Shown here piece after piece: positions 47,135-55,949 of a stretch of DNA of 64,000 bases. Source of the stretch: JACPYF01 sp947085525 (GTDB lineage Bacteria > Patescibacteriota > Saccharimonadia > Saccharimonadales > Saccharimonadaceae). The stretch covers positions 1 to 64,000 of the forward strand of contig CAMTWU010000001.1 of NCBI GenBank assembly GCA_947085525.1, read 5' to 3'. The number at the start of each line of letters is the position of its first letter. Position 1 is the first letter of the stretch. The notes beneath the pieces are model-generated. The model was not told the origin of the DNA and did no database searches. It saw only the letters and a list, made by a program, of their open reading frames with translations. The position numbers and the translations under genes are program-made.

Positions 47135-48764
47135 CTTTCTTTACCACAAACTTGATATCTATCTTGTCAGCACCAGGCGCAGTAGATACCCAGAATGGGA
47201 AGAAGTTTGTTTCAACTTCTTGAACGCCTTCGATTGCTTTAATTTTTTCACGAATTTCTTGGTAATTTTTGCCAACCAGTTGGGGTTTTGTGGCTTCTTC
47301 ATCAATATTAGGACCTATATAACCAGTTGTTTTGAATGTCACCGATGTATCTGAAATATCATTAAATTGTAGCTTTCCTAGGCCGTTATCATAAATCTTT
47401 TGGTTCTTTTCTTTGGAGGTTTTATCTTTCAAGATTGCGTTTAAAACATCATCTACATCATCTTTTGGCAAACCAGTTAGCGTATAGGTCAGCTCAACTG
47501 TCAGCTTTGCTTTGGAGGCTTCGCTGCCACTACTAGGTGATGAGTTGATAGTGGTCGGTTCGGCTTTGTAACTTTTGTCGATCACTACGTATTTTTTGTC
47601 ATCAAATTTACCCTTTAGCTCTTGGCGGGCAGCTTCTTTATTTTGTTCAACAATTTTGTCTTTTGCACTGTTGATATCATTATCAGAAACTACTGTAGCT
47701 GTTCGTTTACTACCGCCACTAAATGAGCTAGAGTTCGTTGCACTGACTCCAGAATTCTGCCCAGAGACGCTAAATGTACTGCCGCCTGAGAGATTGTAGC
47801 TATCACCTAAATCTTGTGCCTGTACAGCCACGTTGGCAGTTCCTGCCTTTGTACAACCACTAATATTGAATTTTCCGCCTGGTACAGTTACAGACGAAGC
47901 TGTGATGAAGCTTAGTCCATTAGAACTCACAGCGCTCCCTCCAGGAACCGAGATCTGGTCAGAATCACCACAGTTTCTAATTGTTACTGTTCCAGTAGCC
48001 TTCGATCCTATATCTTTTTTGCCGGTAGCATCAAAGTCCGATGAAAAGGTTTTCTTTACCTGTTGCACTGACGGTTTAATGACTTTTGCATTAATATCGG
48101 TCGTACCATTCACATTCAACCCAATAGGTGCATTTACACCTTCGCTGGTTGTCTTGGCTTGGATATTCACAGTTGCGCGTGGTGCAAACCAAATAGCCCA
48201 GATCAAAAATATGAGCAGTAATATACCACCGCCGATAATGAGGAATAGTTTTTTGCGGAAAATATCAAAATTTGGTACATTTGGGCCAGTTTTTTTGGAT
48301 TTAGACTTTTTTGGACCTTTTGGTGCAGATTTTGCAGCAGCTGCGGCAGTTAGGTCTTCGGGCAATTCTATTTCATCTTCTGGATCATCGCTCACAGGTG
48401 GTTCGACGGTTTTTTCTAGTTCTCCAACAGGTAGATCATCGCCATTGATGATATCATCGGCTTCATCTTCTTCGACTGGCGCTGCCACTTCGGCTACTTC
48501 GGGCTTTGACTGCAAGTTCTTTGCAACCGGCATAGTTACGCCCGCTGCTAGTGCGCTCAGAGCTTTGTTGGTAGTAATCAAAACAATCCGCTTGTCAGAG
48601 GTTTTTGCGGATTTTTGTAACAGCTTCAAATTGACCGCACTCTGAAGGACGCCAACCCTCTTTGGCGGAACTAACGCGATAATATTTTCCTTCGATGCTT
48701 TGACTTTGTCGATGATCGAAGTTATATCGTCTTCGGTATCAATATAAATAACGTCTTTTTTCAT
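47127..48764 (-). CDS. Large single-pass membrane protein with baseplate-J-like domain
   Basis: 545 residues. N-terminal cytoplasmic domain (~80 residues, IIALVPPKRVGVLQSAVNL), an acidic linker, one membrane helix near residue 175 (LFLIIGGGILLLIFLIWAIWF), then a long outside part. The outside segment KATGTVTIRN...ISVPGGSAVSSNGLSF resembles the baseplate J/gp47-like proteins annotated in related lineages. Two Cys flank it. It overlaps the FtsA/PilM-like gene by 4 nt and ruvX by 8 nt. Role unknown; perhaps envelope or pilus related. Confidence 0.7.
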   Translation of the reverse strand: MKKDVIYIDTEDDITSIIDKVKASKENIIALVPPKRVGVLQSAVNLKLLQKSAKTSDKRIVLITTNKALSALAAGVTMPVAKNLQSKPEVAEVAAPVEEDEADDIINGDDLPVGELEKTVEPPVSDDPEDEIELPEDLTAAAAAKSAPKGPKKSKSKKTGPNVPNFDIFRKKLFLIIGGGILLLIFLIWAIWFAPRATVNIQAKTTSEGVNAPIGLNVNGTTDINAKVIKPSVQQVKKTFSSDFDATGKKDIGSKATGTVTIRNCGDSDQISVPGGSAVSSNGLSFITASSVTVPGGKFNISGCTKAGTANVAVQAQDLGDSYNLSGGSTFSVSGQNSGVSATNSSSFSGGSKRTATVVSDNDINSAKDKIVEQNKEAARQELKGKFDDKKYVVIDKSYKAEPTTINSSPSSGSEASKAKLTVELTYTLTGLPKDDVDDVLNAILKDKTSKEKNQKIYDNGLGKLQFNDISDTSVTFKTTGYIGPNIDEEATKPQLVGKNYQEIREKIKAIEGVQEVETNFFPFWVSTAPGADKIDIKFVVKKDD

Positions 48765-50035
48765 ATGCGTAAGATTCGGTTTAGTTTATCCTTGACCGTA
48801 TCTGTTTCACTCGTACCTACCATCGTATCATATCCGACACGCAGCAGTCCCATGGCGGTGATCAGGGTATGATCAACGATTTTTCCGGTTTTATCGTTGA
48901 TGCCGTCGATGTTGTCAGGGCTGATGTGGTGAACTGACGGCTTTTTTGTAAACGGTAGATCTTTGTGCCATTCGCTGCTGTTTAAGATTTTGACCAATTT
49001 TTTGAGTGAACTACCACCACCACACAGCAAAATTTTATTCGGCAGGTGATCGACAGAATCAAATTCACCTAGTGCCAACTCAACACCACCTATCCAGACT
49101 TCGAGCGTTCGATCCAGTGCTTTATTGACTTCCTCGGCGACATTTTCGCGTATGTTTGGGTCGTCAACGTTGAGTTTGAGTTTTTCAGCATCGTCATAAC
49201 TGAGGTCTAACTCGGTAGCAATCGTTCGTGTAAAGCTACGTCCACCGATACCAAACATCTTGGTTCCTTCAACTCCTCCATCGTTAATAACCGCAATATC
49301 AGTTGTACCACCACCAACATCGGTGAGGATTGCCGAGAAAGTACTGCCAGCATCGTTACCTAGCACCGAACGAGCGACTGCAAACGGTTCGGCGGCAACG
49401 GCGATCAGGTCTAGATCTAGCTCGGCAGCTGTGCGTTCCAACGCTCCAATGTGAACCATGGGCGCAAAGGCAGTGTAAATCTGGATCGAGACATCTTTAC
49501 CCTGAAAGCCAATCGGATTGGTAATTTTGTAACCATCAATATGGATACCGACGATGGCAGAGTTGACTAGTTTTACTTCGACATCAGCGTTGCCTGTTTC
49601 GAATGCTACTAGTTTTTGAGCTTTTACTTGTGCACGCTCCTGCACTTTCTCGATGATAAATTCCATTTCAGCAATGTCCAGTTCTTTGTCTGGATGTGGT
49701 CGTTTGTAGCGAATGGTATTTGTTGTACCCTTGACCAGTTCACCAGCAATACCGATCACAACTGATCGGGCCTGGACACCAGCCTGATCTTCCGCCTCTG
49801 ACAATGCTTCTTCACAAGCACGTACCACACCACCGATATCAGATATCGCACCAGAGTGCATATCACTGACATCTTGGCGGGCTCGACCCACACCGACAAC
49901 GTCCATTTCTTGGCCGTCTATACGAGCAATTAGTGCCTTGGCATATTCAGTACCAATATCGAGCGCTACGATATGATTTGCGGCGTCATCATCTTTGCCG
50001 CGTTGAAGTGTTTTTTTGAGTTTATTGAGTGCCAT
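48761..50035 (-). CDS. FtsA/PilM-like actin-fold ATPase
   Basis: 424 residues. Actin-like ATPase: phosphate-1 IVALDIGTEYAKALIA, the SHS2/1C region (AVVIGIAGELVKG-type), phosphate-2 LTDVGGGTTDIAVIN near residue 218, adenosine motif ILLCGGGSSLKKLVKIL near 325. FtsA tethers FtsZ to the membrane; PilM supports type IV pili. No C-terminal amphipathic targeting helix is obvious, and the next gene encodes a single-pass membrane protein with no clear PilN features, so the two options are not separated. Confidence 0.8.
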   Translation of the reverse strand: MALNKLKKTLQRGKDDDAANHIVALDIGTEYAKALIARIDGQEMDVVGVGRARQDVSDMHSGAISDIGGVVRACEEALSEAEDQAGVQARSVVIGIAGELVKGTTNTIRYKRPHPDKELDIAEMEFIIEKVQERAQVKAQKLVAFETGNADVEVKLVNSAIVGIHIDGYKITNPIGFQGKDVSIQIYTAFAPMVHIGALERTAAELDLDLIAVAAEPFAVARSVLGNDAGSTFSAILTDVGGGTTDIAVINDGGVEGTKMFGIGGRSFTRTIATELDLSYDDAEKLKLNVDDPNIRENVAEEVNKALDRTLEVWIGGVELALGEFDSVDHLPNKILLCGGGSSLKKLVKILNSSEWHKDLPFTKKPSVHHISPDNIDGINDKTGKIVDHTLITAMGLLRVGYDTMVGTSETDTVKDKLNRILRI

Positions 50036-50080
50036 TTCTCAGTTGATTATACAACAAATGTGCTTATGCTGGCAAAGTAT

Positions 50081-51166
50081 TTATTGGCTTTTGGCTTGGT
50101 ATTTTTTGGCTCGTTTTATCTTGAACCGGGCTTGTGCCGCCTCTGTCTGGGTAACCCTTCTTTCCTTGGGTGGAAAGTAGCTGTCTTTCCAGGTGTTAAC
50201 AAAAACTTCTAGCGCCCTCTTCCCTGGGGTACTCCTATCTACTAGTGGTAATGTTTCAATCGCTTTTTTCACCGTATATAACGACGGTGGGGTGTTTTGA
50301 TTTAAGTATTCGCCCTCAGGTAGTTCCTCGAATATTCCTTTGAGATTTTGGATCTCGACAGTACAAGCTAATGCTTTAATTGCTGATTTTTCTATCTGAA
50401 GTGCCCTTGCTGGAGTTATACCAAACTCATCAGCTATTTCGGCTCGAGTATGTGGCATATCGTTGAGTATACCTGTTCTCATCTTGAGTACATTGGCGTT
50501 TCTTTGGCTTCGCTCTTTTTGCATACCTTTTTCTAGTTCTATCTCAACAACACTATCTACTGCTTGATCTAATACCTCTTTGGTGGAACTGCCTTGTATT
50601 TGTGGATCTATTTCGTGATACGGCTGAAGACCCTCACTAAAAAGTGAAAGTGGTTTTACTTTTCTATTCCTGTATTTGTTACTGAGTTCGGTCATTGGTA
50701 ACGATTGCGTCTCGGCACGATCATTCATACCGATCCAGTACAAATGGCGGTTAGCGTATTCACTAAAATTAGGAAATTCTTGGTAATTATCCTTGTATTC
50801 ATCAACCTTTTCAATAAATCGCTCTAGTATATGCTGAAAGTGATCTTCTAGATCGAGGTTTATAACGGGCTCTTGTGAATTGTATCTGTAGAGTGCGGCG
50901 ATCATAATGCTACGCATACGGTGTGAAATATATTCATTTCTCGCAGATTTGTCACCTTTTGCTATAGCTTCACCAAATATTTTGTGTTGTTGAGCGTCAA
51001 GTGTCTGGTCAGGTATAGCGAAATCAAACATGGTCGCTAACGCATCGTCTGCTCTGGCTCGCTTATTTTTCTTACCCTCGACATAAGAATCATCATCAGA
51101 GATGTCCTTTGATGTGAGGGTTTCAGCGGACGCAACTTTGTTAGTTTTCGATTCAAAACTTGGCAT
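50081..51166 (-). CDS. Divergent sigma-70 family RNA polymerase sigma factor
   Basis: 361 residues. Sigma region 2-like helix cluster (AIAKGDKSARNEYISHRMRSIMI and EKVDEYKDNYQEFPNFSEYANRHLYWI, near residues 95-165) and a region 4 helix-turn-helix (NVLKMRTGILNDMPHTRAEIADEFGITPARALQIEKSAIKAL, near 225-265; quoted over 20 only as separate motifs NVLKMRTG, TRAEIADEFG, ALQIEKSA). Region 3 is poor and a basic C-terminal tail is extra. Too divergent to call the housekeeping factor; it may be an alternative sigma. TGG-TATTAT lies 9 nt before the ATG. Confidence 0.7.
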   Translation of the reverse strand: MPSFESKTNKVASAETLTSKDISDDDSYVEGKKNKRARADDALATMFDFAIPDQTLDAQQHKIFGEAIAKGDKSARNEYISHRMRSIMIAALYRYNSQEPVINLDLEDHFQHILERFIEKVDEYKDNYQEFPNFSEYANRHLYWIGMNDRAETQSLPMTELSNKYRNRKVKPLSLFSEGLQPYHEIDPQIQGSSTKEVLDQAVDSVVEIELEKGMQKERSQRNANVLKMRTGILNDMPHTRAEIADEFGITPARALQIEKSAIKALACTVEIQNLKGIFEELPEGEYLNQNTPPSLYTVKKAIETLPLVDRSTPGKRALEVFVNTWKDSYFPPKERRVTQTEAAQARFKIKRAKKYQAKSQ

Positions 51167-51175
51167 TATCTTTTT

Positions 51176-51184
51176 ATAATACCA
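51176..51184 (-). promoter_or_regulatory. Extended -10 for the sigma-like gene (leaderless)
   Basis: TGG-TATTAT on the minus strand ending 9 nt before the ATG, with no Shine-Dalgarno between. Confidence 0.6.
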
Positions 51185-51211
51185 TAAAATTGATTAAATT
51201 ACAATATACTA

Positions 51212-53131
51212 CTACTGTAAAATTGCTTTGATACGGCGAACGCCAGCGCTTGAGGCTTCCTCTTTGGTGATCTTGAAGTGCTTGCCACCTTCAGCGAGTT
51301 GACCGGTGTGGTCGACATGTGGACCACCACAGATTTCGACACTGTAAGGTTCTTCATTTTCCACTTTCATTGTGTAGACTTTGACGGTGTCGCCGTACTT
51401 GTCGCCAAAGGCACCTTTTGCGCCCATTTTGAAGGCTTCATCTGTTGGATATTCGGCAAAGCTAACTGTTAGGTCTTTCTCGATTTGTTCGTTAACTATC
51501 TTTTCTACCTCGTCCAGTTGTTCACGAGTGACTTTGCCGTCATTGCTAAAATCGAATCGAGTTCGTTCGGCTGTAACGTTAGATCCACGCTGAACCACGT
51601 GTTCACCCAGCACTCGGCGTAGTGCTTCGTACATCAGGTGAGTTGCTGTGTGAAGTTTCTTGGTCTCGTCAGAATGATCAGCCAGACCACCTTTGAAAAC
51701 GCCTTTTGTAGCGGTTTGTGAACGTTCCCGCTGCTCTTTCATAAGTTTTGCAAACACTTCATCTATATCATCGGCTATTTTTATCTCACGTTTTACAGCT
51801 TCCTCCTTTGATAATTCAACTGGAAAACCGTATGTGTCGTAGAGTTTAAAAATATCTTCTCCAGATATTCTTCCAGGACCTGAAATAATAGGCATTTCCA
51901 CAGGTAAGGTGAAGCCTCCCATTAATTTTTCAAATTCTCTTAGTCCTTTACGCAGGGTCTGTCGAAAAGCCTTCTCTTCTTTTATTAACGTTTCGATAAT
52001 TTTATCGCGATTCTCAGCAACTTCGGGGAAATCAGCGTGATATAGATCCGCAATAACTGGCACGATTTCCTGTAGGAAATTTTGTTCAATGCCAAGGTCG
52101 TGAGCTTTGACCATAGCGCGACGGATTAGACGTCGCATGACGTAGCCTTGTTCTTTGTTGCTGGGTGTAACGCCGTCAACAGCTAGAAAAGTTGCGCCAC
52201 GTAGATGATCAGCGATCACACGCATACTGACAGTGTGGTCGTCATATTTTTTACCAGATAATTGCTCTAACTTTTCTATAATAGGCCACAACAAACTAAT
52301 CCTGAAGACGTCTGGACTATCTATAGCTGCAGCTGCGATTCGCTCCAGGCCGCCACCAAAATCCACATTCTTTTTCTCTAATGGCTCAAAACCATTGTCA
52401 GTTCGGCGGTATTCCATAAATACTTGGTTGCCGATTTCCATGAAACGACCACTATCGCTGGCTGGATGTGGCTGGCCATAACTCGCATCGTGATTTTCAT
52501 CACCAAAGTCATAGAATACTTCGCTGTCTGGACCACATGGATCACCGATTGGGGTTGTTGCTAATCCGCCATTGCGGCTCCACCAGTTTTCACCGTCGTC
52601 ATAGAAAAATATCCGGCCACTACCCATGCCTTTTTCGTCACCAGTCTTTGCGCTGCCAATTTCAATTATTTCCGCATCAACATTTTTAGATTTGAACAAC
52701 TCTTGCCAAATATTTGCAGCTTCGTCATCACGAGGTATGTCATCGTCTTCGCTACCAATAAAACACGAGACATATAGTTTGTTAGGATCCAGCCCAACAA
52801 CGTCAACTAAAAATTCAAAATTCCAAGTAATTTGTTCGCGTTTGCCATAGTCACCCAAACTCCAGTTGCCTAACATTTCAAAGAAAGTCGTGTGACGATT
52901 GTCACCAACTTCTTCCACGTCTTGCCCACGAAAACAGGTTTGGCTGTCGACTAGGCGCAAGCCGTCAGGGTGATCGTCACCCAATAGGTATGGGATGAGC
53001 GGCTGCATGCCGGAACCAGTAAATAGAGTCGTCGGGTCATCATGCAAAAACAAACTAGCACGAGGAATAACTTTGTGCTGTTTGGACTCAAAGAATTGTA
53101 GATATTTTGAACGTATTTCCTGGGCTGTCAT
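51212..53131 (-). CDS. alaS: Alanyl-tRNA synthetase, truncated form
   Basis: 639 residues from ATG 53131 against ~875 in E. coli. Charges tRNA-Ala. Present: class II catalytic core (LFTGSGMQPLIPYLLG, TCFRGQDVEEVGDNRHTTFFEMLGNWSLGDY in pieces), tRNA-recognition helices, and the editing (SAD) domain with LHTATHLMYEALRRVLGEHV and CGGPHVDHTG. Absent: the C-terminal DHHA1 and C-Ala parts; the protein ends right after the SAD domain with VRRIKAILQ. An ATG 18 nt upstream is also possible. Probably native, not broken, since the ending is compact and in frame. Confidence 0.93.
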   Translation of the reverse strand: MTAQEIRSKYLQFFESKQHKVIPRASLFLHDDPTTLFTGSGMQPLIPYLLGDDHPDGLRLVDSQTCFRGQDVEEVGDNRHTTFFEMLGNWSLGDYGKREQITWNFEFLVDVVGLDPNKLYVSCFIGSEDDDIPRDDEAANIWQELFKSKNVDAEIIEIGSAKTGDEKGMGSGRIFFYDDGENWWSRNGGLATTPIGDPCGPDSEVFYDFGDENHDASYGQPHPASDSGRFMEIGNQVFMEYRRTDNGFEPLEKKNVDFGGGLERIAAAAIDSPDVFRISLLWPIIEKLEQLSGKKYDDHTVSMRVIADHLRGATFLAVDGVTPSNKEQGYVMRRLIRRAMVKAHDLGIEQNFLQEIVPVIADLYHADFPEVAENRDKIIETLIKEEKAFRQTLRKGLREFEKLMGGFTLPVEMPIISGPGRISGEDIFKLYDTYGFPVELSKEEAVKREIKIADDIDEVFAKLMKEQRERSQTATKGVFKGGLADHSDETKKLHTATHLMYEALRRVLGEHVVQRGSNVTAERTRFDFSNDGKVTREQLDEVEKIVNEQIEKDLTVSFAEYPTDEAFKMGAKGAFGDKYGDTVKVYTMKVENEEPYSVEICGGPHVDHTGQLAEGGKHFKITKEEASSAGVRRIKAILQ

Positions 53132-53174
53132 TACGGTATATTTTAGCATGAATTCTGATTCTTATCTGATAAAT

Positions 53175-53203
53175 TTGACTATAGTATATGTAAGTTATAT
53201 GAT
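53175..53203 (+). promoter_or_regulatory. Promoter for the 180-aa hypothetical gene
   Basis: TTGACT, 17 nt, TATGAT, ending 23 nt before the ATG. It overlaps the divergent alaS promoter. Confidence 0.8.
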
Positions 53204-53211
53204 AGTGTAAA
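53183..53211 (-). promoter_or_regulatory. Promoter for alaS
   Basis: On the minus strand TTTACA (53211-53206), 17 nt, TATACT (53188-53183). It lies on the same DNA as the plus-strand promoter, so the two must compete. Confidence 0.7.
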
Positions 53212-53226
53212 CACAGAGGAGAATTT

Positions 53227-53769
53227 ATGGCCGAAGTTGGTAATCCACTAATAGTAGGGGAAATTACACCAGTACCAGAATCTTGTAGCAATTGTTCCAT
53301 TGCAAATGAACAATACGAAGGCGCAGTAAAACTTAAACAACTAACTGAATATATCTTTAGCATAGCTACTGGCTATACTAAACCCCGAGACATAAACGAA
53401 ATGATAGAATCGAATGAAGATTTGGTTCATACCTTGCAGCAAGCGATTAATGAGTTTTTTCCTGGAATAGGTGCATTGGATATGCCTAGTAGAGATAATT
53501 TGAGGTTCATCGCTGATATTAACCATGAAACAGTACTTGCTTTCATAGAACATATAAACCGTACAATAAAGAAATATGAACAGCTAGTAGGTAATTGCGC
53601 AGGACAAGGTCTGAAAAAAGTTATGCTAGATCGGACTAAAGATAAAGACCCTGTAGAGCTAATCTTGTGCACTGGTGAAGTTGAAATGATGAGGGTTGGT
53701 AAATTCGTAAAAGATGTGCCAATTTCGGCAAGTGCGGAAAAGCTGAAGTTAGATAATAATCCTACCTAG
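53227..53769 (+). CDS. Hypothetical protein
   Basis: 180 residues from ATG 53227 with AGAGGAG six to seven nt upstream. Soluble, helical; an N-terminal CSNCS motif and a further two Cys (GNCAG, ILCTG) could bind metal. No family recognised. Faces the alaS promoter and ends before the convergent pilin gene. Confidence 0.75.
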   Translation: MAEVGNPLIVGEITPVPESCSNCSIANEQYEGAVKLKQLTEYIFSIATGYTKPRDINEMIESNEDLVHTLQQAINEFFPGIGALDMPSRDNLRFIADINHETVLAFIEHINRTIKKYEQLVGNCAGQGLKKVMLDRTKDKDPVELILCTGEVEMMRVGKFVKDVPISASAEKLKLDNNPT

Positions 53770-53796
53770 GGTATCTCTAAAGAACAATACCAGTCA

Positions 53797-54252
53797 TCAA
53801 CACTGCGGCACGCCAGAACCCCACCAGCCATTATTGACATTGGTTCCCGATTTGCACGGTGATGCGACTTCATACCCCTGTACATATACTGCATAACTGT
53901 TTGTGGCAGCTACACCTCTGACATAGCTATATACTTTGCCAGATGCTGGGTATTGAGGGTCACGAGGAATAGCTTTTATATAGTTCGGAACTAGCGCTGC
54001 AGACAAGTTGTCAACAGAGTACCCTAGATTATCTGTGCCGGCAACAGGATAATAGCCGTAATCAAGAGCGTACCGTTCAATGGCAATTTTTAGTGATTTT
54101 AGGTCTGTAGCTCTATCTGCATCTCTGGCTCTAGATTGTATGCCGTTGTATGCAACAATTATTAGCGCGGCCAATATGCCAGTGATAACAATAACAATCA
54201 ATAGTTCGACAATTGTGAAACCTTTTTGGGAGTTCTTGCCCACCTTTTGCAT
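53797..54252 (-). CDS. Type IV pilin-like prepilin (3)
   Basis: 151 residues. KGFTIVELLIVIVITGILAA prepilin helix with Gly-1/Phe+1/Glu+5, then a pseudopilin body with YNGIQSRARDADRATDL, very similar in this stretch to pilin 2 (YNGIQSRARDTERIV). Two late cysteines flank a Gly/Trp-rich segment. TGA-TATACT ends 6 nt before the ATG, so the mRNA should be leaderless. Confidence 0.9.
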   Translation of the reverse strand: MQKVGKNSQKGFTIVELLIVIVITGILAALIIVAYNGIQSRARDADRATDLKSLKIAIERYALDYGYYPVAGTDNLGYSVDNLSAALVPNYIKAIPRDPQYPASGKVYSYVRGVAATNSYAVYVQGYEVASPCKSGTNVNNGWWGSGVPQC

Positions 54253-54258
54253 GTGGTT

Positions 54259-54267
54259 AGTATATCA
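54259..54267 (-). promoter_or_regulatory. Extended -10 for pilin 3 (leaderless)
   Basis: TGA-TATACT on the minus strand, 6 nt before the ATG. Confidence 0.7.
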
Positions 54268-54292
54268 CTAACGATTGAAGGAAAATAGGTTA

Positions 54293-55324
54293 CTAGATTA
54301 TCCCACCGCCCAAAACAACTTGACCGTCATACAAAACAGCAGACTGCCCAGCTGCAATTGCGCGTTGAGGTTCGCCTAGTATCAGTGTACTGCCTTTTAA
54401 TTTAGCATCGATTAGTGATGCACGGTGTCGCATACGAACCTGAAGTTTTTGTCCGTCGGCTGGTTTCTGATCAATCCAATGTAGGCTTGAGAGCTCAACT
54501 TGTTTACGCCATAGCTCTTTGTCATTTAAATCTCGCGTGACATAAACTTCATTTTTATCCATATCTTTACCGACGACGTAGTATGGTAAACCACCGCCCA
54601 CATTCAGACCATGTCGTTGGCCGAGCGTAAAGAATATAGCTCCGTCATGTTGGCCAACTGATTTTTTAGTTTGTGTATCTATAATTTCCCCAGGTTCTGT
54701 CGTGATATATTGGCCTAGAAATTCACGTATACCAACTGACCCTACAAAACATATCCCCATACTTTCTTTTTTGCTGGCAGTGAATAGGTTTCGCTTTTCA
54801 GCCTCAGCGCGGACTTCGGGCTTGGTCATAGCGCCCAATGGAAATAGTGTTTTTTGTAACGCTTCATGTGTGATCCTATACAAAAAATATGTCTGATCTT
54901 TGTTGTCATCAATTGCACGTTTCAACACACCATCCTGAACTTGGGCATAATGACCAGTGGCGATCATGTCAGCGCCATCCTCTAATGCTGCGTCCAAAAA
55001 TAGTTTGAACTTTACCTCTTGGTTGCACATGATATCTGGGTTTGGTGTGCGACCGTTTTTGTATTCGTCAATCATATAGTCGACAACTTTTTGTTTATAT
55101 CCGTTCTGAAAATCAAATACTTTAAAATCGATTCCCAACTGCACCGCGACTCGTTTGGCGTCTGCCAAATCATCAGCCCACGGACATTTCATACCAGGCA
55201 AATCTTGTGTCCAGTTCTTCATATACACACCCGTAACATCGTAACCTTGCTCGACTAATAATGCAGCGGTCAAGCTACTATCGACGCCGCCGCTCATACC
55301 AACGTATACTTTAACCGTTGACAT
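54293..55324 (-). CDS. mnmA: tRNA-specific 2-thiouridylase MnmA
   Basis: 343 residues. Thiolates wobble uridine of Lys, Glu and Gln tRNAs. PP-loop GMSGGVDSSLTAALL at the N-terminus, GVYMKNW, catalytic Cys in NPDIMCNQEVKF and in SMGICFVG, DQTYFLYRI, and a C-terminal beta barrel. The sulfur donor is the cysteine desulfurase two genes upstream. Overlaps the DUF218 gene by 14 nt. Confidence 0.96.
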   Translation of the reverse strand: MSTVKVYVGMSGGVDSSLTAALLVEQGYDVTGVYMKNWTQDLPGMKCPWADDLADAKRVAVQLGIDFKVFDFQNGYKQKVVDYMIDEYKNGRTPNPDIMCNQEVKFKLFLDAALEDGADMIATGHYAQVQDGVLKRAIDDNKDQTYFLYRITHEALQKTLFPLGAMTKPEVRAEAEKRNLFTASKKESMGICFVGSVGIREFLGQYITTEPGEIIDTQTKKSVGQHDGAIFFTLGQRHGLNVGGGLPYYVVGKDMDKNEVYVTRDLNDKELWRKQVELSSLHWIDQKPADGQKLQVRMRHRASLIDAKLKGSTLILGEPQRAIAAGQSAVLYDGQVVLGGGII

Positions 55325-55949
55325 AAAATCCGATAATTTTGACTAGCTCACCGCCTGCTAACCACCAGCCTGTTGGCGTGAGATACCAATTTTGACTCCA
55401 TTGTTTATCATAGGCAACGGGGTGATTTGTGATTTCTAGCTCACCACCTGCACGCTTTTGAAACTCTAGGCTAGCACGCTTTTGGTGATACGCCGATGTA
55501 ACTAAAATAATTCGATTTAAATTATTGTTTTTGATGAGAGCTTGGGTGTTCGTAGCATTTTGTTGGGTATTCACCGCTGATTCCTCGATCAGTATATTGC
55601 CTTCGGCGATGCCCTCGCTGAGTGCTTGTTTCTTCATAGCTTGGGCGTTGCTAGGACCTGATTTGTCCTGTGCAGCGCCCGAAAATATCAGCTTGTTCGC
55701 CCAACCATTTTTGTATATTTTGATTGCCTCGGCAGTGCGAGCACTGGTATCGCCACCACTAATCGCAACCACAGCATCGGCACTGTGGCATTTGTCATTC
55801 AGACTATTGTTGTCTGGTGTATTGCCGCATCTGTGCAAATCATTCGGACCGAGATAATAGGGAAGTAACAAAAAAAAGAATACTGCAAACAGCAATACCG
55901 ATAGACCGATATAAGGTAGTGAGCTAAACCGATTAGTGTTCTGTGCCAC
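55311..55949 (-). CDS. YdcF/ElyC-like DUF218 protein
   Basis: 212 residues. One N-terminal membrane helix (GLSVLLFAVFFFLLLPYYL), then a DUF218 fold on the outside: DAVVAISGGDTSARTAEAIKIY, NILIEESAVNTQQNA, ILVTSAYHQKRA. ElyC and SanA relatives affect cell-envelope integrity. It is sandwiched between the desulfurase and mnmA with overlaps on both sides (17 and 14 nt). Confidence 0.88.
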   Translation of the reverse strand: MAQNTNRFSSLPYIGLSVLLFAVFFFLLLPYYLGPNDLHRCGNTPDNNSLNDKCHSADAVVAISGGDTSARTAEAIKIYKNGWANKLIFSGAAQDKSGPSNAQAMKKQALSEGIAEGNILIEESAVNTQQNATNTQALIKNNNLNRIILVTSAYHQKRASLEFQKRAGGELEITNHPVAYDKQWSQNWYLTPTGWWLAGGELVKIIGFYVNG

